From: Tindallia californiensis
GTDB lineage: Bacteria; Bacillota; Clostridia; Peptostreptococcales; Tindalliaceae
Assembly (NCBI RefSeq): GCF_900107405.1
Contig: NZ_FNPV01000006.1
Coordinates: forward strand, 1-64,000
DNA length: 64,000 bases
Direction of reading: 5' to 3'
Under the pieces are notes generated by a model. The model did not search any database, was not told the origin of the DNA, and saw only the letters and a list, made by a program, of their open reading frames with translations. A program made the translations under genes and the position numbers. Shown piece by piece: positions 1 through 8,195 of this stretch; the stretch's first letter is position 1, and each line of letters starts with the position of its first letter.

Positions 1-673
1 GTCTTTTTTTGCTTTCTTCTATTTCTCGCCGCATTTTTCTCACTCTGTTCAGAGCTTCTAAATGCTTATACTTTGTTTTTCCTATCACTAAATAAAGACC
101 ACCAAACACTAAAATAACCAATATATAGGAAAGTGCCAGGTATAGCATCCCTCCACTTTCAAAAAGAATGTCATACAACCCAAAAGGAAGGGCAAAAAAG
201 GTAATCGCCAGGGTCAGGATAATAATCCCTATATCTCCCATTCCCTGTGGAAAGTACAGAGCAAAAAACAGTCGATTGTTATATAGCCCGGGGATATGTT
301 CCTGTTTGAACACTGATTTTCCGGCTAAATGCAGTTCTTCTGCCTCACTTCTAAAATCAGCCGTTTCTTCATCAGCCCGCTGAAGCATGGCCTTCTTTTT
401 TGCTTTTTCTCTTTTAGATTCAACTTTTTTCAATTTTTCTGTAAGGCTATCAATCTGTTCATCAAAAGTTGCTTCCAACTGTGCCTTCCGTTGTTTCGTT
501 ACCTTTTTAATTTCATCTTCTATGGCATCTTCTTTTTGAGAAATGCTTTTTTCTGCTTTTATTTCTTTTTCCTGCAAAGTTTGTTTTTGTTGAGTGCGTT
601 CATTTAACTCCATTACCTCTTCTTTAATCTTCACAATTTCCTGGATGCCACCCTGCAAAATACTCCTTCCCAT
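1..673 (-). CDS. Partial coiled-coil membrane protein, function unknown
   Basis: An open frame runs from an ATG at 673 off the left window edge, so the C-terminus is missing (at least 224 residues seen). Residues about 10-110 are rich in Lys, Glu and Gln and look like a long coiled coil. Two hydrophobic segments follow at about 145-165 and 172-195, and then another charged stretch. The start at 673 has AAAGGA eight bases upstream; an ATG at 682 is an alternative. It lies 65 bp downstream of the GH18 gene on the same strand and may be cotranscribed. I do not recognise the family. Confidence 0.6.
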   Translation of the reverse strand, partial: MGRSILQGGIQEIVKIKEEVMELNERTQQKQTLQEKEIKAEKSISQKEDAIEDEIKKVTKQRKAQLEATFDEQIDSLTEKLKKVESKREKAKKKAMLQRADEETADFRSEAEELHLAGKSVFKQEHIPGLYNNRLFFALYFPQGMGDIGIIILTLAITFFALPFGLYDILFESGGMLYLALSYILVILVFGGLYLVIGKTKYKHLEALNRVRKMRREIEESKKR

Positions 674-737
674 CGCCACCATCCTTTCTTTAGTTTCCGC
701 TTTTTCACCTCAAGTTTCCATCTTGTGAAAACCCTGC

Positions 738-2549
738 TCATTGATCAGCCCTTTGAAAGACGACATCACGTAGTGCCGGCCATATCTCCTCCGTAGCGAA
801 GCTTCTTTGCCAACCAGCTACACCAGCCAGTTCCAGTTCATGAACCAAATTCGCCCGAATCGAAAGGGTTTCAGCGTTTTCAATCCAGATTTTCACAACG
901 TCTTCCTCATCAATAAAGGAGGCATAATATAATTTTGCTTCTTCATCCCATATAGGCGTAAGTTCATTATTTTCGATAAAGTTTGCCTGTGCCTGCATTC
1001 CAATCGCTGTTGATCGATTCACCATCCGATTGGCTCTTTCCGTGGAAGGCCGCTCTCTCCAGACACGAGTATAAAAAGGAAGTCCTAATACCAATCTTTC
1101 TGAATCTACCACTTTTGCCAGTTCCTCCATCCCCCGCCTCACCCAAGGGTAAGAAGCCACCGGACCACTGATTGGACTGGAGGCCCAATGTTCATCGTAG
1201 GTCATAATGACTAAATAATCCACAATCTTTCCTAAATAAGCATGATCGTAACATTTTGACCAATTATCACTGCCACCCATGATGGTAACGTCCATCGACA
1301 GGATTAAATCGTGCTGTCTCATTTCCCAGGCCATTTCGTTAACAAAATGAGTTAGTCGATCTCGATCAGCTTTATAAACATTTTCAAAGTCCAGGTTAAT
1401 TCCTTCATATCCCTTGGTAAGTGCTTCACTGATCATGTAGTCAATGAAATTTTTTCGAGCTTCGGCACTTTTAAGAAATTCATGGGTTCGGTCAATATCA
1501 AATTCATTGGAAACCAATGCCCAGATTTGAAACCCATTTTCTCTGGCCCAACGAATATACTGATCTGATGCCATGGAAGAAACACTTCCTTCCTCATCCG
1601 TCAACGCATACCAGGTAGGCGATACCACGTTCACTCCCGGCATTTCCGGCAAGGTATCCACATTAGGATTTCGGCTATATACAGCTTCCCACACCAGCAT
1701 CAGGGGTTCTTCCAGTGGTGGCTTCCATTCCGGTAATCTGGCGTTTTGTAAGGTCTCCATGGACGCAAGGCGGTTCTCTGTTTCCCGAATGACCCCAAGG
1801 GTGCCTTTTTCCGTCACAATGGTAATATAATCTCCCTCTGTCTCGTAGGCCAGCGCCCGTCCACCAGAGGATTTTTCCAGAATGCGGGCAGGTTCCCGAA
1901 AGGTGCGCCACTTAAGGTATGGTTCCAGAGATAAGACCCTGCTCCGATAAACATTCATTTTCTCTTCATTCTCAAAAACAAGCTGCCCAGAATCTAATTG
2001 CAATGCCTGGTAAGGGAGATAATCGTTCATGAAAATCACATGACCGCTGGTTGTTCCTTCTTTTCTCCGAAGGCCTAAGTCATCAAAAATATCCAAATTC
2101 TTCAGGTCTTCGTAAGGTAAGAATGTACTTTCTTCCAGGTGAACTGGTGTTATGGTTGCTTCCTGAAGGGTACCATTAACGGTGATTTCACCTGTATCAG
2201 CAACGGTTATAAAAGCATCTGGACCCACCAGATTGGTTTGGCCTATTCCTTCATCATAATGATGGGTATACAGAGAATCCCGAAGCCAAAAAACATTAAA
2301 GTATGTTTTTCCTGTTTCGCCTTTTAGGGTTAACAGTTCTTCCGTATGAGGCTCTATCTGAACCCCTTTTTTGCCCAGATACATGACCTGAGGCGATCTC
2401 TCGTAAATTTCATAGGCGCCCAAAAGCGGCAGAGACTGTGCCCATCTACGAAGCCGTAAATTCAGTTCCAGGTTAATACTTAATACAGTCGTTACAACTA
2501 AAATCAATGCTACCAATACCAGCATCGTTGTTTTCATCCATTTTTTCAT
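738..2549 (-). CDS. Membrane-anchored glycosyl hydrolase family 18 protein
   Basis: 603 residues. A single N-terminal hydrophobic segment (about 7-29) anchors the protein with the rest outside the cell. Residues about 50-270 form a beta-rich N-terminal region without a clear catalytic motif. The GH18 barrel covers about 285-595: the DxxDxE-like signature is seen as INLDFENV with the likely acid/base Glu near residue 389, followed by MTYDEHW and GLPFYTRVW. This layout matches the YaaH/SleL-type and related Firmicute GH18 proteins that act on peptidoglycan or chitin-like glycans. The substrate is not readable from sequence. The RBS before the ATG is weak. Confidence 0.85.
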   Translation of the reverse strand: MKKWMKTTMLVLVALILVVTTVLSINLELNLRLRRWAQSLPLLGAYEIYERSPQVMYLGKKGVQIEPHTEELLTLKGETGKTYFNVFWLRDSLYTHHYDEGIGQTNLVGPDAFITVADTGEITVNGTLQEATITPVHLEESTFLPYEDLKNLDIFDDLGLRRKEGTTSGHVIFMNDYLPYQALQLDSGQLVFENEEKMNVYRSRVLSLEPYLKWRTFREPARILEKSSGGRALAYETEGDYITIVTEKGTLGVIRETENRLASMETLQNARLPEWKPPLEEPLMLVWEAVYSRNPNVDTLPEMPGVNVVSPTWYALTDEEGSVSSMASDQYIRWARENGFQIWALVSNEFDIDRTHEFLKSAEARKNFIDYMISEALTKGYEGINLDFENVYKADRDRLTHFVNEMAWEMRQHDLILSMDVTIMGGSDNWSKCYDHAYLGKIVDYLVIMTYDEHWASSPISGPVASYPWVRRGMEELAKVVDSERLVLGLPFYTRVWRERPSTERANRMVNRSTAIGMQAQANFIENNELTPIWDEEAKLYYASFIDEEDVVKIWIENAETLSIRANLVHELELAGVAGWQRSFATEEIWPALRDVVFQRADQ

Positions 2550-2720
2550 CGCTGTTCTTTTCCATCCTTCCCATTTGAAATGTGATCCTACGGGTTGAAT
2601 CCATCAAGCTAAATGGCTTCTTTTAGATCATACCCCTTTGAACCAGTATTATGCAAGCACTATCTCTATCCCCAAACCCGTCAAAGAAACCTTTCTCTGA
2701 GTTAGTCACCTTTAACAAGC

Positions 2721-2750
2721 AAAAAACCTGCTAGACAATCAGCAGGTTTT
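2721..2750 (-). terminator. Rho-independent terminator of the flavoprotein gene
   Basis: A perfect 10-bp stem (2723-2732 with 2741-2750, core ACCTGCT/AGCAGGT) is followed on the minus strand by a T-run. It lies directly downstream of the gene ending at 2793. Confidence 0.85.
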
Positions 2751-2792
2751 CTTCAGTGTATCTATTGATTTTTTCGCTTCACTTATCTTTCT

Positions 2793-4730
2793 CTATTGTT
2801 CTGGAATAAAATTTGGCATTTTACCAGTTACAGCAATTTCTCCGGCAATATAACCGTGTACGGCTGCATCCGGTATTGCATTAGATCCTAATCGGTTAGT
2901 CCCGTGAACACCTCCGGTAACTTCGCCGGCAGCATAGAGCCCAGGAATCACTTCGCCCCAGATATCTTGTACTTCTGTTCGTTCTGTAATGGTCAAGCCA
3001 CCCATGGTATGATGAACAGACGGCCATTGAGGAATAGCGTAATATGGGCCTTGATCTATTTTCATCATAATTCCTTGATCAATTACTTTGCCAAATTCAG
3101 GGTCATTACCATCATCGATAAATCCATTATGTTGTTCGATGGTTTCCACTAATGCTTCTGCCGCCATGTTAACAGCGTGATCAGCATATTGGTGTCCGTT
3201 AATCATTTGTGCCAACTCTTCAAGACTGTCGGCCTTAAAAATACGGTCATCCTTAATTCCTCCGGTCAGCTGTTCTTCGGAAATAAACCCACCTTTTTCG
3301 ACAATTTCCTGATCAAAAATAGAGAAGGTTGGGAATCCGCCACTTTCCTGAGCTGCCCGAGAGCATACATCCCGTCTTTCACCTTCATTCACATAACGCT
3401 GTCCATATTCGTCAACATAAACAATCCCGGAACTAGGACCGCTGAAAGGAATAACAGCATAAGCATCCAAAACACCGTTATTAGGGTTTGCAAAAGGATA
3501 TAGCTGAATATAGGACATATGCATGGTATTTGCTCCCAACTCCTGTGCCATGGTAATGGCCTCACCGGTAGCTCCTACATGATTGGTAGTAGGAATATCG
3601 GCCGTTAATGACGGTACATGTTTTGAACGCATTTCCACATTGCCGCCAAATCCGCCGGTAGTCAGAATAACGCCTTTTTCTGCCTGAACGGTTTTAACCC
3701 CATCTTTTGTCTTAACTTCAATGCCTACCACCCGTCCAGTTTCTCCGCCTTCACGATAGATTCCAGTCATTTCTGTGTTTAACATAATGGTAGCATCTGT
3801 ATCTTCCAACATATCCTTCTGTACTTGCACAATATCAGCACCCACTCCATTAATAGTGGTATAGGTGCGATATCCATAATGACCTCCCGGTCGCGTAATG
3901 GACTCTCGAACCTCCAGCCCATTTTCCAGCATCATATCAAGAAAGAAAGGAGCACCGTAAACAAAGTTTCGCACCAATTTTTCATCACTTAAATAATCTC
4001 CACCAACAATAGTATCTTCAATATGCTTTTCAGCCGTATCGGGTTCAAGTCCTAAAGCTTCATACATTTCATCAGCAATGCTGCTGGTATAGGAAGCATA
4101 TACGCCACCATTGATTTGTGAGTTTCCACCCAGAACTGGCATTTTATCAATTAACAGTGTCTCTGCTCCATTTTCTGTAGCACTGTAAGCAGCCGCTAAG
4201 CCGGCAAATCCGCCGCCTACCACTACAACGTCATAGGTCATATCCCACGTATCCGGAACCTCTCCATGACTCATGCGTTGCCGTACCTCTGTTGAAACTT
4301 GCTCTTCTCCTGCTGTCCCCAACTCAAATTCTTCAACGATCCCGCCTGCTTCTTCAATGGCTTGTCGGACAGCATCGATGATTCCCTGGCTTGTCAACGT
4401 TGCCCCTGTGATCGTGTCAACGCCTACACTTTGCTGAGCCACCATAGCCTCTGGAATTTCTTCCAGTGCAACATCAGAAACTCCCTGCGTTTCTTCATGT
4501 TCAATCACTTCTATTTTCTCGATCTCTTTTTCACCAAGTGTTACTTTAACCTTCATCGGTTTATATCCATCTACTTCTACTACATATTCTCCGGGATTCA
4601 TCGACGTAATCTCTCTATCCCCACCAACTTCAGTGCCCGCATCCTTATTTTCTGGAGAACCGCATCCTGCCATGGATCCTACAAGACATAATACGAGAAA
4701 AAAGGAAAGAATTTTTATTGCCTTCTTCAT
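2793..4730 (-). CDS. FMN-binding/FAD flavoprotein, fumarate-reductase-like lipoprotein
   Basis: 645 residues. The start at 4730 is chosen because AAAGGAG sits 10 bases upstream; the frame extends further but without an RBS. A lipoprotein signal ends in a lipobox with Cys near residue 23. An FMN-binding domain (about 40-125) carries the ApbE flavinylation motif D-x-x-T-G-A-T, with Thr near 111. The flavocytochrome c type FAD domain follows: a GGGFAG dinucleotide motif near 170, TTNHVGATGE, NEGERRD, HHTMGG and GTNRLGSNA, which match the substrate-binding His and Arg positions of soluble fumarate reductases. Probable role: extracellular reduction of fumarate, urocanate or a related enoate. The substrate cannot be assigned. 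Confidence 0.85.
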   Translation of the reverse strand: MKKAIKILSFFLVLCLVGSMAGCGSPENKDAGTEVGGDREITSMNPGEYVVEVDGYKPMKVKVTLGEKEIEKIEVIEHEETQGVSDVALEEIPEAMVAQQSVGVDTITGATLTSQGIIDAVRQAIEEAGGIVEEFELGTAGEEQVSTEVRQRMSHGEVPDTWDMTYDVVVVGGGFAGLAAAYSATENGAETLLIDKMPVLGGNSQINGGVYASYTSSIADEMYEALGLEPDTAEKHIEDTIVGGDYLSDEKLVRNFVYGAPFFLDMMLENGLEVRESITRPGGHYGYRTYTTINGVGADIVQVQKDMLEDTDATIMLNTEMTGIYREGGETGRVVGIEVKTKDGVKTVQAEKGVILTTGGFGGNVEMRSKHVPSLTADIPTTNHVGATGEAITMAQELGANTMHMSYIQLYPFANPNNGVLDAYAVIPFSGPSSGIVYVDEYGQRYVNEGERRDVCSRAAQESGGFPTFSIFDQEIVEKGGFISEEQLTGGIKDDRIFKADSLEELAQMINGHQYADHAVNMAAEALVETIEQHNGFIDDGNDPEFGKVIDQGIMMKIDQGPYYAIPQWPSVHHTMGGLTITERTEVQDIWGEVIPGLYAAGEVTGGVHGTNRLGSNAIPDAAVHGYIAGEIAVTGKMPNFIPEQ

Positions 4731-4855
4731 TGACTGTCCACTCCTTTGGTGATTAAATTCTGTATTTTTTGTTTGATTTTTTGCTTGAACAACAGAGTAA
4801 GATGCTGGCCATGTCATCTATGCTTTTATTCAAAAGCGCTTGTCAAACTATTAAC

Positions 4856-4886
4856 ACTATACACTATCAAGCAGCTTGATAGTCAA
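4856..4886 (-). promoter_or_regulatory. MerR-type promoter with 19-bp spacer and internal dyad
   Basis: On the minus strand a -35 TTGACT (4881-4886) and -10 TATAGT (4856-4861) are separated by exactly 19 bp. The spacer overlaps a perfect 9-bp inverted repeat ACTATCAAG-CAG-CTTGATAGT (4863-4883). An over-long spacer holding a dyad is the hallmark of promoters activated by MerR proteins, and a MerR gene lies immediately upstream. The promoter drives the flavoprotein gene starting at 4730. Confidence 0.85.
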
Positions 4887-4916
4887 TCCCTAAAAAACAA
4901 CCTGCTTCGATTTGAT

Positions 4917-5744
4917 TTATTTCGATTTTTTCACGGGTATCCACAAGTCAATATATTGTCTATAAACCCTCTTTGCCCCTGGTTTTGATTGTCTGCAATC
5001 CGAGAAGATAATCTGTCCCCAGGGATTACCTCTTATCTCCAGACCTATTTCTTCAAAAAAAGATAACGCATCTTTTTCAACATGCAAAGATGCGATATCT
5101 TTACTTTGTACCGTCAGCACAACATTAGCGCAAAGCTGTCCGGAAAGAAACTGGGTTGTTTCCAAATGGCGTAAGCCATATTGATCGGCATAAGTTTGTT
5201 CAATGGAAAAGCCCTTGTGTTGCCGTTCCATTATAAAATACTGATTGTCTTTCTTAACACGGTAAAAAGCTGTTATTTTTGAAACAGGCAGTGCATCTAC
5301 CCATGCCATGGTATCCGGTATTCGTTCATCTTGCAGTTGATTATCAGGCTGGCTGTAAAACAGAGATAAAGGCGGTGAGTAGCGAATCGAAAAGACTCCT
5401 ATCGATTGATTCAATTGCCTTATCTTTCCACGATAATCATCTACCGTATCCGCTAAAACCTTTAAACGTTCTATCTCTTTGCTCATCATCCTATGTTTTT
5501 CATCCAAAGTCTTAGCGATGGATTCCGGTGTTGAATTTGTAAATTGTTCTACCACCTCTGTAATTTTATAACCCATGGCCAAATACTTTCGCGCACTGAT
5601 CAATCGTGCAATATCGTCTTCATCGTAATAACGCCATCCATTTTTATCCTTTGTTGGACTGATAAGGCCTTTTTCTTCATAGAATCGTACCGCCTGACGA
5701 GTAAAACCAAAAATCCGAGATACTTGACCAATTGAAAAACTCAT
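4917..5744 (-). CDS. MerR family transcriptional regulator
   Basis: 275 residues from the second of two adjacent ATGs, which has AGGGAGG seven bases upstream. An N-terminal winged HTH of the MerR type is clear: FSIGQVSRIFGFTRQAVRFY, then EEKGLISP and WRYYDEDD within the first 50 residues. A short coiled-coil linker (about 75-115) leads to a C-terminal effector domain of about 150 residues with no Cys metal site, so a small organic ligand is likely. It lies just upstream of the flavoprotein gene, whose promoter has MerR geometry, so it probably activates that reductase in response to its substrate (inference). Confidence 0.88.
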   Translation of the reverse strand: MSFSIGQVSRIFGFTRQAVRFYEEKGLISPTKDKNGWRYYDEDDIARLISARKYLAMGYKITEVVEQFTNSTPESIAKTLDEKHRMMSKEIERLKVLADTVDDYRGKIRQLNQSIGVFSIRYSPPLSLFYSQPDNQLQDERIPDTMAWVDALPVSKITAFYRVKKDNQYFIMERQHKGFSIEQTYADQYGLRHLETTQFLSGQLCANVVLTVQSKDIASLHVEKDALSFFEEIGLEIRGNPWGQIIFSDCRQSKPGAKRVYRQYIDLWIPVKKSK

Positions 5745-5829
5745 CATCCAGCCTCCCTATATGCTTTTCTTTTGAAGGATAAATAACCACCAATAGATGA
5801 ACCTGCGCACCAGAAGCTACTGTGCCTGC

Positions 5830-6324
5830 TTATGGGTGACACGTTTTTAATCCCTTCAGTACGTTTTGTGCAATCATTCCTGTTAACATACCAGTAATTG
5901 CTCCTGATATGATCAGTACCGGCAGGTACAAAAGAAGTCCCTTCGTCTGGACAACAAGCATGGCCATCCCTATTTGACCAATATTATGAAAAACAGCACC
6001 TACCATGCTGACTCCTACAATGCTGAAACCATCGCTCCGTTGTATAAGGATCATGAACATCAAACTTAGCAATCCACCAGAAAAACCATACAAGGCTCCT
6101 GACAGTCCAGCAAATAACAAGCCACTCAAAACTACTTTTAATACCATTAATGTCATAGCCTCTTTCCAGTTCATGATGTATAAAGCATATAGCAATACCG
6201 TATTTGATAAACCCAGCTTAATGCCTGGCATGGCTGAAAAAACAGGGATTAACCGCTCTACGTAACCTAAAATAAGCGCTACCCCTGTCAATACTCCTAA
6301 CACAGCTATTTTGTGTGCCCTCAT
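5830..6324 (-). CDS. Gx transporter family (Hpre_diP_synt_I) membrane protein
   Basis: 164 residues, almost wholly hydrophobic with about five membrane segments. The ECF S-component-like fold of the Gx/heptaprenyl-diphosphate-synthase-component-I family is recognisable from AVLGVLTGVALILGYVER near the N-terminus and MPGIKLGLSN near residues 32-41. Its start overlaps the stop of the NusG-II gene by one base (TAATG), with GGTGAGGA as RBS, so the two are translationally coupled. Published genome-context work links Gx and NusG-II genes with ApbE and extracytosolic flavinylated proteins. Transport of a flavin or electron-carrier precursor is therefore inferred, not shown. Confidence 0.8.
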   Translation of the reverse strand: MRAHKIAVLGVLTGVALILGYVERLIPVFSAMPGIKLGLSNTVLLYALYIMNWKEAMTLMVLKVVLSGLLFAGLSGALYGFSGGLLSLMFMILIQRSDGFSIVGVSMVGAVFHNIGQIGMAMLVVQTKGLLLYLPVLIISGAITGMLTGMIAQNVLKGLKTCHP

Positions 6325-6692
6325 TATTCCTCACCTCTAAGTAACTGAATCGACACCTTGTTATGCAAGCAATAAATCCACGCCCCTAAAAATCGCTGAT
6401 CCATATTTTCTAAAGTCACTTCTCCCTGTTGCAAACAGTACTGACTTGAACAGTCTGAGTAAAGCATAGAAACTCCCTTTTGGGTCACTTGGATTTCATT
6501 TGTTTTGTCTCCTTGATCAATCACTATCACTTGAGGATCTTCCAAAGGAACCCTTACGTATTCTTCATCATTCAAAAAAATAACAGCTTGTGACGTCGCT
6601 GCATTTTCACTGGCATTAAGCCTTGCCCCTGCTAATCCTATGATCGAAACAATTAGAATAATCATTAGCAGTTGTATGTCTTTTTTCTTCAT
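6324..6692 (-). CDS. NusG domain II-containing membrane-anchored protein
   Basis: About 122 residues from the ATG at 6692 (an ATG four codons upstream at 6704 is equally possible; neither has a strong RBS). One N-terminal membrane anchor (about 5-24) is followed by a small extracytosolic beta domain typical of the NusG-II group, with Cys residues in YSDCSSQYCLQQGE and in WIYCLHNKV. It is coupled to the Gx gene. This pair occurs near flavinylated proteins and Rnf-like systems in Gram-positive anaerobes, which fits the two FMN-binding reductases in this window. Function is inferred from context. Confidence 0.75.
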   Translation of the reverse strand: MKKKDIQLLMIILIVSIIGLAGARLNASENAATSQAVIFLNDEEYVRVPLEDPQVIVIDQGDKTNEIQVTQKGVSMLYSDCSSQYCLQQGEVTLENMDQRFLGAWIYCLHNKVSIQLLRGEE

Positions 6693-6700
6693 CAAATCAC

Positions 6701-6750
6701 TCATTTCAAATAATTTCAGATAATTTCAGATAATTTCAGACAATTTCTTT
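6701..6750 (-). repeat. 10-bp tandem direct repeats upstream of the NusG-II gene
   Basis: Three exact head-to-tail copies of TAATTTCAGA occupy 6711-6740, with degenerate copies on each side (6701-6710 and 6741-6750). The period equals one helical turn. They cover the region just upstream of, or in, the translation start of the minus-strand gene. Confidence 0.8.
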
Positions 6751-6902
6751 ATTTTACAGGGTGTCGTCAGTGTTTCCAGCAATCAGATTACCACATTGTG
6801 ATTAGCATGACAAGCGTTGTTCTTACGCTACTATATCCATCAAAGCCTTGACTCTTACCGGCGTCTACCTGTGTCCCAATGGCTATAGCTCAGCCGGTTA
6901 CG

Positions 6903-6931
6903 TTAACATACTGCGTTTCATATGCTATACT
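6903..6931 (+). promoter_or_regulatory. Sigma-A promoter of the patatin gene
   Basis: TTAACA (6903-6908) and TATACT (6926-6931) are separated by 17 bp, about 110 bp before the patatin start. The rest of the 6751-6902 gap shows no further recognisable feature. Confidence 0.7.
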
Positions 6932-7041
6932 GATCATAAGGAATATAAACAACCAATAAGTAGCAAGGGAGTATCCTCAAAACACCTAGGCTTGTTCTAA
7001 GGAACCTTCTATATCATTAAGGATTAACAGGAGCTGACAAT

Positions 7042-7941
7042 GTGACGATCCCAAATCAACCTCTTAAAAATAACATACAAGATACCGCTCTTATTTTTGA
7101 GGGCGGCGGCATGCGTGCCAGTTATTCTTCTGGTTTATTGCATCATTTACTTGAGAATCATCTGTATTTTGATTATGTGGCCGGTATTTCTGCCGGAGCC
7201 AGTTGTAGTGTCAATTACCTTTCCAGAGATCAAGAGCGGAGCAAGCGATCCTTTGTGGATATTGTAAAAGATCCTCATTTTGGCGGCTGGAAATCTTTCC
7301 TGACAGGCGAGGGCTATTTTCGAGCACAGTATATTTATGAAAAAACACCTTACCCGAACGCCGCACTTCCCTTTGATTTTCAACAGTTCAATCGCAATCC
7401 GGCTCAGCTTCGCATTGGAGCTTTTGAAATGAAGACTGGCATGATGAAATATTTCTCACGACAGGATATCCAGTCATTGCAAGATCTGATGAAAATTGTC
7501 CGAGCCTCTTCTTCCTTGCCCATCTTTATGCCCCCTGCCATTTTTAAGGAGGTTCCGTATGTTGATGGTGGGCTAAGTGGAGGAATCCCGTTGGAAGTAG
7601 CTAAGCAGGACGGGTATAACCGTTTTTTTGTTATCTTGACCCGCCCTAAGGGGTATCGCAAAGCACCTGTGAAGCATAAACGCATTGCCAAAACCTTCTA
7701 CCGAAACTACCCGCAAGTAGCGGAAGCAATGCTTCATCGACATCAGCTTTACAACCAAACGCTGGAAGAATTAGAAGATTTACAACGAGATGGTAAAGCT
7801 TTTTTAGTCTATCCAGACGAAATGCCCGTCTCTAACATGGAAAAAAATTACACTAAGTTAAAACGAAGTTATTCCTTAGGCTACCAACAAGGAAAGCGAG
7901 ATGTTTCCCTGTGGAAACAGTTCTGCGAACCATCCATTTAA
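7042..7941 (+). CDS. Patatin-like phospholipase
   Basis: 299 residues from a GTG start that has AGGAG eight bases upstream. Patatin hallmarks are complete: an oxyanion-hole EGGGMRASYSSG near residue 20, a nucleophile elbow GISAGAS near 48, and the Asp of the catalytic dyad in YVDGGLSGGIP near 175. Length and order fit the short cytosolic bacterial patatins of the YjjU/RssA type, which hydrolyse acyl esters of phospholipids. No signal peptide is seen. It is monocistronic, with its own promoter and a strong terminator. Confidence 0.88.
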   Translation: MTIPNQPLKNNIQDTALIFEGGGMRASYSSGLLHHLLENHLYFDYVAGISAGASCSVNYLSRDQERSKRSFVDIVKDPHFGGWKSFLTGEGYFRAQYIYEKTPYPNAALPFDFQQFNRNPAQLRIGAFEMKTGMMKYFSRQDIQSLQDLMKIVRASSSLPIFMPPAIFKEVPYVDGGLSGGIPLEVAKQDGYNRFFVILTRPKGYRKAPVKHKRIAKTFYRNYPQVAEAMLHRHQLYNQTLEELEDLQRDGKAFLVYPDEMPVSNMEKNYTKLKRSYSLGYQQGKRDVSLWKQFCEPSI

Positions 7942-8060
7942 ATCTCCGGTTCTGATGCTACTGATCATGCTCCTACTGAATATTCCAGCTATCCAGTCAG
8001 TTAGTGTTCCGTTTTTTTGGCCAATGGTGTTGACCGCAACGTGGGATACCGACAACAGAA

Positions 8061-8105
8061 AACATCACCTCCTGTTTGTAACAGGAGGTGATGTTTTTGT
8101 TTTTG
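8061..8105 (+). terminator. Rho-independent terminator after the patatin gene
   Basis: A perfect 16-bp stem (8061-8076 with 8080-8095) with a 3-nt loop is followed by a T-rich tail. Confidence 0.92.
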
Positions 8106-8195
8106 CTTATAAATGAATGATATCCGCCAATAAGCATTCACAGGAGATCCTGCAAAAGGGGGAGGAAGCACTAAAAACTTCCATTTTCAACGGTA

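Noticed and set aside
7901-8116. Plus-strand open frame overlapping the patatin 3' end
   Set aside because: It has no RBS and runs through the terminator hairpin.
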